Origin: Nesterenkonia xinjiangensis
GTDB lineage: Bacteria > Actinomycetota > Actinomycetes > Actinomycetales > Micrococcaceae
DNA: 64,000 bases
Assembly (NCBI RefSeq): GCF_013410745.1
Contig: NZ_JACCFY010000001.1
Span: forward strand, 2,418,001-2,482,000
Reading direction: 5' to 3'
The first letter of the stretch is position 1. Each line of letters opens with the position of its first letter. Below the pieces are notes generated by a model, which ran no database searches, was not told where the DNA came from, and saw nothing but the letters and a program-made list of their open reading frames with translations. Shown one piece after another: positions 52,228-60,831 of this stretch. A program made the position numbers and the translations under genes.

Positions 52228-53337
52228 CTAGAGCTGGTGGCCCAGCTTGTACTCGCCCTGCTTCCAGGTGGGCATCGACTCCGCGCCCTCGTCCGCCCGG
52301 GTGTAGGAGAATCCGTCGGCTCCGATGGTCACAGCCATCTCGGAGTCGTCGGTGCGTTCGGCGGTGGGCACCGGGCGTCCCTCGAGGTCCAGCACCGTGG
52401 AGGCCTCGGTGTACCAGGAGGGGACCACCGGGTTGCCCCACCAGTCGCGGCGCTGGTTGTCGTGGACGTCCCAGGTGACGCGCGGGTTGTCCGGGTCGCC
52501 GGTGTAGTAGTCCTGGGTGTAGACCTCGATGCGGTGCCCGTCCGGGTCGCGCAGGTAGAGGTAGAAGGCGTTGGAGACCCCGTGCCGGCCGGGGCCGCGC
52601 TCGATGTGGTCGGAGAGCCGCAGCGCACCCAGCTTGTCGCAGATGGCCAGGATGTTGTGCTTCTCATGGGTGGCGAAGGCGACATGGTGCATCCGGGGCC
52701 CGGCGCCGCCGGTCATGGCGGTGTCATGCACTGTGGGCTTGCGGCGCATCCAGGCGGCGTAGGTGGTGCCGGCGTCGTCCTGGATGTCCTCGGTGACGCG
52801 GAAGCCGAGGGTCTCCATGTATCCCACGGCTCGCGGCACGTCCGGGGTGACCTGGTTGAAATGGTCGATGCGCACCAGCGCGCCGGGGGAGTAGAGGTCA
52901 TAGCGCCAGGCGAGCCGCTCCACATGTTCCACCTCGTGGAAGAACTCGTAGGGGAAGCCCAGCGGGTCCTGCACTCGGACCGAGTCGCCGAGTCCCTTGA
53001 CGAAGCCCTCGGAGTTCCGCTTCACCGGGCAGCCCAGCTCCCGGTAGAAGGCCTCGGCGCGGTCCAGGTCCTCCGGACTGCGCACCCGGTAGGAGAAGGC
53101 GGCGACGGCGGCCTCGTCCCCCTTCCGGAGGATCAGGTTGTGATGGATGAACTCCTCCATGGAGCGCAGGTAGATGGCGTCCTCGTCCTCCTCGGTGACC
53201 ACCAGGTCCAACACGTCCACGTAGAAGTCACGGGAGCGCTGCAGATCGGTGACCACCAGCTCCATGGAGGCGCACCGCAGGATGTCCGGCGGCGGAGTGG
53301 AGGGGGTCGGGAGGGGGTTCGGGTTCGTGTCTGTCAT
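52228..53337 (-). CDS. hpaD: 3,4-dihydroxyphenylacetate (homoprotocatechuate) 2,3-dioxygenase
   Basis: A type I extradiol dioxygenase of 369 residues that cleaves homoprotocatechuate to 5-carboxymethyl-2-hydroxymuconate semialdehyde. It closely resembles the Brevibacterium fuscum enzyme. The 2-His-1-carboxylate metal site is His159 (RIDHFNQ), His218 (MHHVAF) and Glu271 (HRIEVYTQDYY), each four higher than the B. fuscum numbering. The second-sphere acid-base His204 (TVHDTA) is kept. The unknown is whether it uses Fe(II) or Mn(II). Confidence 0.96.
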   Translation of the reverse strand: MTDTNPNPLPTPSTPPPDILRCASMELVVTDLQRSRDFYVDVLDLVVTEEDEDAIYLRSMEEFIHHNLILRKGDEAAVAAFSYRVRSPEDLDRAEAFYRELGCPVKRNSEGFVKGLGDSVRVQDPLGFPYEFFHEVEHVERLAWRYDLYSPGALVRIDHFNQVTPDVPRAVGYMETLGFRVTEDIQDDAGTTYAAWMRRKPTVHDTAMTGGAGPRMHHVAFATHEKHNILAICDKLGALRLSDHIERGPGRHGVSNAFYLYLRDPDGHRIEVYTQDYYTGDPDNPRVTWDVHDNQRRDWWGNPVVPSWYTEASTVLDLEGRPVPTAERTDDSEMAVTIGADGFSYTRADEGAESMPTWKQGEYKLGHQL

Positions 53338-53394
53338 GCTGAGCGTCCTTGCTGCTGATGAGGATGAGAGGGGATGGGGCAGTGCGGTGCGGGG

Positions 53395-54936
53395 TCAGTC
53401 GGCCTTGCCGAAGACCGGGTTGTGGACCTCGCCGAGATTGATGTGGACCGCCTGCTGGTCGGTGTAGAAGTCCAGGGAGCGGTAGCCGCCCTCATGGCCG
53501 AGGCCGGAGGCCTTCACCCCGCCGAACGGGGTGCGCAGGTCTCGGACGTTGTTGGAGTTCAGCCACACCATGCCGGCGTCGACTGCCTGGGCGAAGTTGT
53601 GGGAGCGCTTGAGGTCATTGGTCCACACGTAGGCGGCCAGTCCGTACCGGGTGTCATTGGCCAGGGCGAGGGCCTCCTCCTCGGTGTCGAAGGGTGTGAT
53701 GGCGACGACGGGCCCGAAGATCTCCTCCTGGAAGATCCGCGCGGTGGGCGGGACGTCGGCGAAGACCGTCGGTGCCACGAAGTTCCCCGACTCGAAGCCC
53801 TCCGGACGGCCGCCTCCGGCCACGAGTCGGCCCTCGGTCTTGCCGAGCTCCACGTAGCTCATGACCTTCTCGTAATGCTCCGGGTGCACCAGGGCGCCCA
53901 CCTCGGTGGACTTCTCGTGCGGCAGCCCGACCTTCACCCGCTTCGCCTGGGCGGCGTAGCGCTCCACGAACTCGTCGTAGAACTCCCGCTGGACCAGGAT
54001 CCGCGAACCGGCGGTGCAGCGCTCCCCGTTGAGGGAGAACACCCCGAAGATGGTGGCGTTGACAGCGGCCTCCAGGTCGGCGTCGGCGAAGACGATCGCC
54101 GGGGATTTCCCGCCCAGCTCCATGGACAGGCCCTTCAGGTGCGGGGCCGCGTTGGCGAAGATCAGCTGACCGGTAGCGGACTCACCGGTGAAGGAGATCA
54201 GCGGGACCTCCGGGTGCTTGACCAGGGCGTCGCCGGCCTGCTCGCCGAAGCCGTTGACCAAGTTGAACACGCCCTGCGGCAGGCCGGCCTCTTCGAAGAT
54301 GCCGGCCCACAGGCCGGCGGAGAGCGGGGTGAACTCCGCCGGCTTGAGCACCACCGTGTTGCCGGCCGCGATGGCCGGGGCGAGCTTCCAGCTCTCCAGC
54401 ATGAACGGGGTGTTCCAGGGGGTGATGAGACCGGCGACGCCGATGGGCTTGCGGTTCACATAGTTCACCTGCCGGCCGGGCACCTTGTAGACGTCGTCGG
54501 CCTGCGCGACGATCAGGTCCGCGAAGAACCGGAAGTTCTCCGCGGCCCGGCGCGCCTGACCGAGAGCCTGGGTGATCGGCAGCCCGGAGTCGAAGGACTC
54601 CAGCTCGGCGAGCCGATCTCCGCGGGTCTCCACCAGGTCCGCGATGCGATGCAGCACCCGGGAGCGCTCGCGGGGGAGCATGCGCGGCCAGGGACCCTCG
54701 ACGAAGGCACGCCGTGCGGCGGCCACGGCACGGTCGACGTCGGCGGCCTTGCCGGAGGCGGCCTGGATGTAGGTCGCGTTGGTGACCGGGTCGATGACGT
54801 CGAAGGTCTCGCCGTCGGTGGAGTCGACGAACTCGCCGTCGATGTAGTGCCGGATGCTCTGCGGCAGGTCTGTGGGCACACGGTGCCCGGCGGTCTCGGT
54901 GACGGGGCCTGCGGTCTGGGTCTCCAGGGAGTTCAT
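53395..54936 (-). CDS. hpaE: 5-carboxymethyl-2-hydroxymuconate semialdehyde dehydrogenase
   Basis: A 513-residue NAD-dependent aldehyde dehydrogenase. Catalytic Cys307 is in LNGERCTAGS and the general base Glu273 in SMELGGKSPA. Other features are ITPWNTPFMLESWK and NTVVLKPAEFTPLSA for NAD binding. Neighbouring hpaD, hpaG and hpaH make oxidation of the ring-cleavage semialdehyde to 5-carboxymethyl-2-hydroxymuconate the obvious role. It lies 57 bases upstream of hpaD and 41 downstream of the GntR regulator. Confidence 0.94.
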   Translation of the reverse strand: MNSLETQTAGPVTETAGHRVPTDLPQSIRHYIDGEFVDSTDGETFDVIDPVTNATYIQAASGKAADVDRAVAAARRAFVEGPWPRMLPRERSRVLHRIADLVETRGDRLAELESFDSGLPITQALGQARRAAENFRFFADLIVAQADDVYKVPGRQVNYVNRKPIGVAGLITPWNTPFMLESWKLAPAIAAGNTVVLKPAEFTPLSAGLWAGIFEEAGLPQGVFNLVNGFGEQAGDALVKHPEVPLISFTGESATGQLIFANAAPHLKGLSMELGGKSPAIVFADADLEAAVNATIFGVFSLNGERCTAGSRILVQREFYDEFVERYAAQAKRVKVGLPHEKSTEVGALVHPEHYEKVMSYVELGKTEGRLVAGGGRPEGFESGNFVAPTVFADVPPTARIFQEEIFGPVVAITPFDTEEEALALANDTRYGLAAYVWTNDLKRSHNFAQAVDAGMVWLNSNNVRDLRTPFGGVKASGLGHEGGYRSLDFYTDQQAVHINLGEVHNPVFGKAD

Positions 54937-54977
54937 GGGGTCCTCTCAGGGCGGGGTCTGGGCGGGGTCTGGTGTGG

Positions 54978-55661
54978 TCAGGGGCTGACTGTCGAGGGGG
55001 CGCCGGTCTGGCCTCGGTAGGCATCTACGGTGCGCCACTTGTGGTGCCGCACCGCCATCTCGATCTCCACCGGGTCAGCATTCTCACGGATCAGCGTCAG
55101 GATGTGCTCGTGCTCGGCCACGGAGAGCGGTGCCCGCTCCGGGACGAAGCTGAAGGTGGAGCTGCGCAGCCCGGAGAGTCGGTTCCAGCCGCGGTCCACC
55201 AGGTCGGCGATGTGCGGGTTGGGGCAACGGTGCACCAGGGCGCGGTGGAACCTCTCGTTCAGGGCCGTGAACACCGTGGGCTCGAAGTGGTCCAGCAGGG
55301 CCCGCATCTGCTCGTTGATCGCCTCGGCGCGGTCGAGGTCGGCCTCGCTCATCCGGCTCAGCGCCAAGGCGGTGGCCGCGCCCTCGAGCACTCCGAGGGT
55401 CTGCATGGTGTCGATGTACTCGCTGGCGTCCACCATGGCGACCCGGGCGCCGATGTTGCGCTCGAACTCGATCAGTCCCTCGGCCTCCAGGCGCCGCACG
55501 GCTTCGCGCACCGGCACCGTGCTGACGCCGAGCTCCTTGGCGATGGTGCCCAGCACGAGCCGGTAGCCGGGGTTGAAGTCGCGGCTGATGATGCGCTCGC
55601 GGATCCACCGGTATGTGCGCTCGGACTTGCTGGCCTGCTCATCGATGCGGATTGCGGTCAT
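54978..55661 (-). CDS. GntR/FCD-family transcriptional regulator of the hpa operon
   Basis: The 227-residue regulator has an N-terminal winged-helix domain (residues about 10-75: ERTYRWIRERIISRDFNPGYRLVLGTIAKELGVSTVPVREAVRRLEAEGLIEF) and a C-terminal FCD ligand domain (about 90-215). The FCD metal-binding His residues are likely in ALNERFHRALVHRCPN and VAEHEHILTLI. Its start overlaps the stop of the FAH-RraA gene by four bases. It probably controls the operon that contains it, binding near 57220-57250. Confidence 0.9.
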   Translation of the reverse strand: MTAIRIDEQASKSERTYRWIRERIISRDFNPGYRLVLGTIAKELGVSTVPVREAVRRLEAEGLIEFERNIGARVAMVDASEYIDTMQTLGVLEGAATALALSRMSEADLDRAEAINEQMRALLDHFEPTVFTALNERFHRALVHRCPNPHIADLVDRGWNRLSGLRSSTFSFVPERAPLSVAEHEHILTLIRENADPVEIEMAVRHHKWRTVDAYRGQTGAPSTVSP

Positions 55662-57148
55662 CGGGTCTCAGATCCCTCGTCGGCGGCACTCGCGGCGGCC
55701 TCATAGCGGGCCCTCCACTCGGCGTTCATCGGGAACAGCCCGTCGACCGGATGCCCGGCGCTGACCTGCTCGGCGACCCAGGCGTCCTCGGCCTCCTTGG
55801 TCAGCGCCGCATCCACGACCTCTTCGGCGAGCTGCGGGGGAAGCACGATGACGCCGTCGTCATCGCCGACGATCACGTCGCCCGGTTGGACGGAGGCTCC
55901 GCCGCAGGCGATGGTGACGTCCACGTCCCAGGGGACGTGGCGGCGGCCGAGCACCGCGGGATGCGGGCCCTGGCAGAAGACCGGGAGGTCGATCTGGGCG
56001 ACGGTGGAGTGATCGCGGACCCCGCCGTCGGTGACGATCCCGGCGGCGCCGCGGGCCTGAGCGCGCAGGGCCAGGATGTCGCCGAGCGTGCCGGAGCCGG
56101 TCTCGCCGCGGGCTTCGATGACGATCACCTCGCCGGCACCGACATCGTCGAAGATCCGCTTCTGGGCGTTGTAGCCGCCGCCGTGGCTGCGGAAGAGGTC
56201 CTCTCGGCCCGGGATGAAGCGCAGGGTGCGGGCGGTGCCGACCATCTTCCGGCCGGAGCGGGTGGGGCGAGGGCCGTCGATGGTCACGGTGTTGAACCCG
56301 CGGCGGCGCATCTCCTGAGCCAGTCCGGCCACCGGGACCTCCTCGAGCTTGGCGCGCAGCGACTCGCTGAGCCCGCTGGTCTGTTCCGGCAGATCGGCCG
56401 CCGTCCGCGATCCCCAGGCCTCCTCGCGCTGGGCGTCGTCCACCGAAGGGAGGCTCCCGAGGGCGGGATCGAAGTCTCCGGGGCCTTCGATGACGATGGT
56501 GCGCAGCCGACCGGTGGTGGGCCCGCCGACGACGTCGACCTCCACCTCGACGACGTCGCCCGGTTCCGCCACGGATGCGCCGGCGGGTGTGCCGGTGAGG
56601 ATGACGTCCCCCGGCTGCAGGGTCAGATGCTGTGACAGGTCGGCGATGAGTTGGGGGAGGGGGAAGATCATCCCCGCGGAGGTGTCCTCCTGGACCAGGT
56701 CGCCGTTCTTCCAGGTGCGCAGGCGCAGCGCCGAGGGGTCCACGTCGGTGGCGGGGATCAGCGTGGGACCCATCGGGGTGTAGCCCTCACGGCCCTTGTT
56801 GCGGACGTTGGAGCCCTTGTCATTGCCGCGCAGGTCATAGAGACCGAGGTCATCGGCGGCGGTGATCCAGCCGATGTGCCCCCAGGCCTCCTGGAGGCTG
56901 ACCCGCCGGGCGGCAGTGCCGATGATCAGGGCGATCTCACCCTCGAAGCCGAGCAGCTGGGTGCCGGCGGGACGCTCCACGTGGGCTCCCGAGGAGGCCA
57001 GCGAGCTGGCGGGCTTGAGGAAGTAGGAGGGGGAGGCCGGCCGCCGTCCGCGCTGCTCGGCGCGGGAGGCGTAGCTGATGTGCACCGCGATGATCTTGCC
57101 CGTGGGCCGGGGGAGGTCGGCGGGCCAGGCAAGGGTCTGGTCAGTCAT
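55658..57148 (-). CDS. hpaG: Fusion of FAH-family decarboxylase/isomerase (HpaG) and RraA-like domain
   Basis: A 496-residue chain with two catalytic-type domains. Residues 17-225 are an FAH-family HpaG-like domain: metal ligands probably Glu69 and Glu71 (GFEGEIALI) and Asp100, then LQPGDVILTGTPAG and PGDVVEVEVD. Residues about 265-460 are an RraA/HMG-aldolase-like domain with TDGGVRD (Arg378, Asp379) and VQPGDVIVGDDDGVIVLP. In enterobacteria HpaG is a tandem of two FAH domains. Here the second is replaced by an RraA-like fold, whose relatives decarboxylate or cleave oxaloacetate-like acids. No separate HpaF isomerase is seen in the window. It is first in the hpa operon. Confidence 0.9.
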   Translation of the reverse strand: MTDQTLAWPADLPRPTGKIIAVHISYASRAEQRGRRPASPSYFLKPASSLASSGAHVERPAGTQLLGFEGEIALIIGTAARRVSLQEAWGHIGWITAADDLGLYDLRGNDKGSNVRNKGREGYTPMGPTLIPATDVDPSALRLRTWKNGDLVQEDTSAGMIFPLPQLIADLSQHLTLQPGDVILTGTPAGASVAEPGDVVEVEVDVVGGPTTGRLRTIVIEGPGDFDPALGSLPSVDDAQREEAWGSRTAADLPEQTSGLSESLRAKLEEVPVAGLAQEMRRRGFNTVTIDGPRPTRSGRKMVGTARTLRFIPGREDLFRSHGGGYNAQKRIFDDVGAGEVIVIEARGETGSGTLGDILALRAQARGAAGIVTDGGVRDHSTVAQIDLPVFCQGPHPAVLGRRHVPWDVDVTIACGGASVQPGDVIVGDDDGVIVLPPQLAEEVVDAALTKEAEDAWVAEQVSAGHPVDGLFPMNAEWRARYEAAASAADEGSETR

Positions 57149-57307
57149 GGGGTCTCCTCGTCGCAGCGGTGAGAATGCGGGGCGAGGGTGCGGGGCTGAC
57201 CTCGCCATCATCTCGCAGAATCATATCACTGATCGTATATCATCTGTGATCCGATGCACATTCCTCCGGGAGGCGCGCCTGAGGCGGCATCGGGCGAGGG
57301 GATCGGG
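57149..57307. promoter_or_regulatory. hpa operon promoter region with candidate GntR/FCD operator
   Basis: The 159-base gap upstream of hpaG contains an AT-rich patch at 57217-57252. It has ATATCA twice in direct repeat (57223-57228 and 57237-57242) and TGAT-N5-ATCA (57230-57242), which could be a GntR/FCD operator. The rest is GC-rich, with no other structure noted. Confidence 0.45.
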
Positions 57308-58789
57308 TCAACCGATGGTGGCCTGCTCCACCGCCGCATAGACCTCGGGCCTGTTGCTGCGCAGGAACTGTCCCCAGGCCAGACCGGCCAGGCCGGAGCC
57401 CACGATGATCCCGGGGATGATGACGACCAGCGCGGAGAAGCCCTCAGCTTCGATCATGACGTCGAAGTTGACCATGATCAGCACGGCGATGACCGCGAAG
57501 CCGGTGGCGGCGATCAGCGGCGCCACCAGGCGCAGGAACACGGGATGCCGATCAGGGTCCCGGCTCAGGTGCCGCATGATCGCCACCGACGTCACGCAGA
57601 GCAGCAGCACCATGCCGAAGCCTGCGGCGTTGGTCAGCCAGGGGAACATCGTCAGCACCGGGTACAGCGGCCCGAGGTCGGAGCCGGCGCCGCTGGCGGC
57701 GAAGACCACGATGAACACCAGGCCCAGCACGCTCTGAGCCAGCGAACCCGCCACCGGGGCGCCGCTTCTCGTGCTGGTGGCCCCCAGGATGGAAGGCAGC
57801 ACGCGGGCGCGGCCCATGGAGAAGAAGTACCGCGCGGCGGCGTTGTGGAAGGCGATCATCGCCGCGAGGATGCTCGTCAGGAACAGTACCGCCGCCAGAT
57901 TCGTGACGATCGCCGGGACATGCTGGCCGAGGAACACGAACATGAGATCGGGCCCCCACTGCTGGGACTCCGCCACCATCAGCGAGGGTCCCACGCCCAC
58001 GGAGAACGCCCAGGCGGAGAAGGCATAGAACAGGGCGATGATGCCCACGGCGATGTAGGTGGCCCGGGCGACGGAGCGCGCCGGATCCTTCGCCTCCTCG
58101 GAGTAGATGGCGCCGGATTCGAACCCCATGAAGGCGGCGATGCCGAAGGCGAGCATCGCGCCGAAGCTGCCGGTGATCCAGTGTTCCGGCATGAACGCCT
58201 CCACGGTGACGCCCTCTGGTGCCACGCTGAAGGAGAGCAGGCTGACGGCGACGACGATGACGAACTCCAGTGCCACGATCACCGCCAGCACCTTCGCGTT
58301 GAGATCGACTCGGTTCACCCCGAGCAGTCCGACCACGAGCCACCCGACCAGTGCGCAGGCCCACCAGGGCGCGGTGATCCCGAAGAGGTCTCCGACGATC
58401 GAGGAGGCCGCGAACCCGAAGACCCCGTAGAGGCCGATCTGCATGGAGTTGTAGGTGACCAGCGCCAGGAACGAGGTCCCGATGCCGGATCGTGTCCCCA
58501 GGCCGGCGGTGACGTAGGCGTAGAAGGCGCCCGCGTTCTGGATCAGCGAGCTCATCCTGCCGTACCCGACGGAGAAGAAGACCAGGATGATTCCGAGGAT
58601 GAGGTATCCGACGGGCACGCCGAGCTCCCCGGTGACGGCGAAGCTGGTGGTCGCCCCGCCGGCCAGGACGGTCAGCGGTGCCGAGGCGGCGATGATGAGG
58701 AAGACCAGCGCGGGGACGCCGAGGGTGCGCCTGGCCAGGGCGGCCTCCTCGGGGGCTGGAGTCTGCGTGGTGAGGATCGGGTCATTCAT
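57308..58789 (-). CDS. APC-family amino acid/amine permease
   Basis: A 493-residue permease of the amino acid-polyamine-organocation superfamily with 12 predicted membrane segments. Signature regions: VLAGGATTSFAVTGELGVPVGYLILG at TM1-2, MSSLIQNAGAFYAYVTAGLG, MGFESGAIYSEEAKDPARSVARATY (TM6 and following loop) and FFSMGRARVLPS. The substrate is likely an aromatic amine or amino acid such as tyramine, given the amine oxidase and hpa genes. It is divergent from the AraC regulator and shares its regulatory region. Confidence 0.87.
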   Translation of the reverse strand: MNDPILTTQTPAPEEAALARRTLGVPALVFLIIAASAPLTVLAGGATTSFAVTGELGVPVGYLILGIILVFFSVGYGRMSSLIQNAGAFYAYVTAGLGTRSGIGTSFLALVTYNSMQIGLYGVFGFAASSIVGDLFGITAPWWACALVGWLVVGLLGVNRVDLNAKVLAVIVALEFVIVVAVSLLSFSVAPEGVTVEAFMPEHWITGSFGAMLAFGIAAFMGFESGAIYSEEAKDPARSVARATYIAVGIIALFYAFSAWAFSVGVGPSLMVAESQQWGPDLMFVFLGQHVPAIVTNLAAVLFLTSILAAMIAFHNAAARYFFSMGRARVLPSILGATSTRSGAPVAGSLAQSVLGLVFIVVFAASGAGSDLGPLYPVLTMFPWLTNAAGFGMVLLLCVTSVAIMRHLSRDPDRHPVFLRLVAPLIAATGFAVIAVLIMVNFDVMIEAEGFSALVVIIPGIIVGSGLAGLAWGQFLRSNRPEVYAAVEQATIG

Positions 58790-59050
58790 GTCTGGGCTCC
58801 GTCTCGTGCAGTCGAGTGACGGTGGGTGAGTCCAGTGTCAGGCGCGGGCGGAGTCGAGTCTTGTGCCACCGTGCACGTGAGTTGACCGGCTGGGTGCCGG
58901 AGCGACCTCTTGCCTTGGCCTATGAGGTGTGCCACACTCCAATCACGCTGACTTCACCTCTCTGAAATAGGTGTGCAGTCATCATTGAGCAGGTGCTCAA
59001 TAAAAAAGCACCATCACCGGGCAGACTGTCACCAGAAAACGGGAGGGGCC
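58790..59050. promoter_or_regulatory. Divergent promoter region of permease and AraC regulator
   Basis: The 261-base region is AT-richer from 58940 on. It contains the palindrome at 58984-59001 and two direct copies of AGGTGTGC (58925-58932 and 58969-58976), 44 bases apart, which could be AraC-type half-sites. Confidence 0.5.
58984..59001. promoter_or_regulatory. Candidate TetR (BetI-like) operator copy 1
   Basis: ATTGAGCAGGTGCTCAAT is a palindrome with 8-base arms and a 2-base centre. It has the same outer sequence (TTGAGC...GCTCAA) as the operator between the amine oxidase gene and its divergent partner at 62768-62783. Confidence 0.7.
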
Positions 59051-60028
59051 ATGGATCACCGACGCGAGGGCGATGTGGTCCTCGACTTCCCGAGCCCCGC
59101 CGTGGATCTGCCCACCTGGCGTGCCGCGATCGCGGCAGCTGTGGTGCCGCTGGACATCCGCGCTGAGGACGGGATCCCTTTTCGCGGGCAGCTCCGCCGC
59201 GCGACGGTGGACCACGTCGGGATTTTCCAGCTCGTCACGACTCCGCACACGGTGCGGCGGACCCCGGAGCTGATCTCGGTGGATGACGCGCGGTTCTACA
59301 AGGTGAGTCTCCAGCTCTCTGGCAGCGGCACCCTGGAGCAGGATGGACGGACCGCCATTCTGGAGCCGGGCGATCTGGCCATCTATGACACCCACCGGCC
59401 CTACCGGCTGCACTTCTCCGAGCCCAGTCAGGCGATGGTGATGGTGTTTCCGCAGGAGCTGGTCGACCTCACTCCGGAAGAGGTCTCCTGCGTCACCGCC
59501 ACGTGCTTTCCCGAAGGGCACGGATTCGGACGGATGATCAATCCCTTCTTCGTGGAGCTGGGGAGGAACCTCGACCAGCTCCACGGCACCTTCGCCTCCC
59601 GGCTGGTGCATTCGGCCCTGGATCTGATGGTCACGATGCTCTCGCAGGAGCTGCACGAGCGGCACGACACTCCCGCCCGCGGGCTGGGACGCGAGGTCCG
59701 TCAACACATCCTGCGGAGGTTGGGTGATGAGACTATGACGCCGGCCTCCATCGCAGCGGCCCACTACATCTCGCTGCGCTACCTCTACACCATCTTCTCG
59801 GAGGAGGGGCAGACCGTCTCGGCATGGATCCGCTCTCGGCGTCTGGAACGCATCCGGCGGGACCTCGCGGATCCTCTCCACACGGATCGGTCCATCTCAG
59901 CGGTGGCTGGACGATGGGGTCTCCACGACGCAGCTCACTTCTCACGGATCTTCAAGGCTGAGTTCGGCGAGTCTCCCAGCGCTTATCGCCGTCGGCACCT
60001 CTCCCAGGACCTGCCGATCGCTGTCTGA
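59051..60028 (+). CDS. AraC-family regulator, FeaR-like
   Basis: The 325-residue regulator has an N-terminal AraC-binding-like cupin domain (about 20-190: YKVSLQLSGSGTLEQDGR, ILEPGDLAIYDTHRPYRLHF) as in FeaR and related proteins. The C-terminal double HTH is at about 220-320 (MTPASIAAAHYISLRYLYTIFSEEGQTVSAWIRSRRLERIRRDL; GLHDAAHFSRIFKAEFGESPSAYRR). FeaR activates the tynA amine oxidase and feaB aldehyde dehydrogenase genes of E. coli. Here an amine oxidase and an aldehyde dehydrogenase lie nearby. GGGAGGGG precedes the ATG at 59051. Confidence 0.9.
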   Translation: MDHRREGDVVLDFPSPAVDLPTWRAAIAAAVVPLDIRAEDGIPFRGQLRRATVDHVGIFQLVTTPHTVRRTPELISVDDARFYKVSLQLSGSGTLEQDGRTAILEPGDLAIYDTHRPYRLHFSEPSQAMVMVFPQELVDLTPEEVSCVTATCFPEGHGFGRMINPFFVELGRNLDQLHGTFASRLVHSALDLMVTMLSQELHERHDTPARGLGREVRQHILRRLGDETMTPASIAAAHYISLRYLYTIFSEEGQTVSAWIRSRRLERIRRDLADPLHTDRSISAVAGRWGLHDAAHFSRIFKAEFGESPSAYRRRHLSQDLPIAV

Positions 60029-60050
60029 GCGTCAGCACGAGGCGGTGGTC

Positions 60051-60085
60051 TCAAGCCTCAAGCCTTAAGCCTCAAGCCTCAAGCC
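60051..60085. repeat. Five tandem 7-base repeats (TCAAGCC)
   Basis: Units at 60051, 60058, 60065, 60072 and 60079; the third is TTAAGCC. They lie between the AraC and TetR genes, 72 bases before the TetR start. The minus strand reads CTTGAGG repeatedly, which contains the TTGAG half of the palindromic operator. Confidence 0.85.
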
Positions 60086-60156
60086 CCGGACCTCTGGCTC
60101 GGGGCGGGCACGGCGCCGTCTGCGCGATCCAGGGTGTTTGGGAGAGAATCGGACAC

Positions 60157-60831
60157 ATGCCCAAGAAGGTCGATCGCACAGCGCGCCGGGACGAGATCGT
60201 GCGCACCTACCTGAAGATCGCGGCGCGCGACGGCATGGAGGCCGCCACCACACGTGCGCTGGCCGCCGAGCTCGGCGTGGCCGTCGGCTCTCTGTGGCAC
60301 TACTTCTCCGGCTTCGACGAGGTCCTCTCCAGTGCGTTCCGGATGATCTTCGACCGGACCAACGCCCGCATCGGCCACCTCGTCGAAGGTCTCGACGGAT
60401 TGGCAGCGCTGCGTGCCATGCTTGAAGAAGTCCTGCCGATCGGCAGCGTCCCCCGGGACGAGGCCTACGTGGTGGTGAGCTTCTGGGGGCGCGTCGCGGC
60501 GAACCCCAGCGTGGGAAGCCTGCAGGTCGCGGTCGAGCGACAGTGGCGTTGGCAGATGAGCGGGTTCCTCCGTGAGGCTGTCGACGCCGAGGAGCTGCAC
60601 CCGGATGCACCGGTGGAGGACATCGCCGATGCTCTGCTGTACTTGGTCACCGCCTCACAGTTCGAACGCGTGCTCGGCACGCCCTTGGGCCAGGGGGTCA
60701 GGCTCTGGCAGATTCTGCGCCACCACCTGGCCCCCTGGATGACTGAGCGGGCGGCTCAGCAGTGGCAGCCGCCGTCGAGCGGGGCTGGCGATTCGGAGGA
60801 GGCGGACGCCTCCGGCGCACCGGAGGCATGA
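60157..60831 (+). CDS. TetR-family regulator, BetI-like
   Basis: The 224-residue repressor-like protein begins MPKKVDRTARRDEIVRTYLK. The HTH (about 10-57) includes GMEAATTRALAAELGVAVGSLWHYFSGFDEVL. The C-terminal ligand domain with FWGRVAANPSVG, RQWRWQMSGFLREAVDAEELHP and ADALLYLV matches BetI-type proteins. GGGAGA precedes the ATG. Its last 25 codons overlap, tail to tail, the end of the amine oxidase gene. Probable targets are the TTGAGC...GCTCAA palindromes at 58984 and 62768; the inducer may be an amine or its aldehyde. Confidence 0.9.
   Translation: MPKKVDRTARRDEIVRTYLKIAARDGMEAATTRALAAELGVAVGSLWHYFSGFDEVLSSAFRMIFDRTNARIGHLVEGLDGLAALRAMLEEVLPIGSVPRDEAYVVVSFWGRVAANPSVGSLQVAVERQWRWQMSGFLREAVDAEELHPDAPVEDIADALLYLVTASQFERVLGTPLGQGVRLWQILRHHLAPWMTERAAQQWQPPSSGAGDSEEADASGAPEA

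Noticed and set aside
53374-55020. 548-codon open frame opposite hpaE
   Set aside because: Antisense shadow; hpaE has catalytic Cys and Glu motifs on the minus strand.
57254-58819. 521-codon open frame opposite the APC permease
   Set aside because: Extremely His/Asp/Gly-rich sequence characteristic of an antisense of membrane-helix codons; no start-site support.
60051-60085. Considered as a CRISPR-like array
   Set aside because: Units of 7 bases without spacers and no cas genes; it is a simple tandem repeat.
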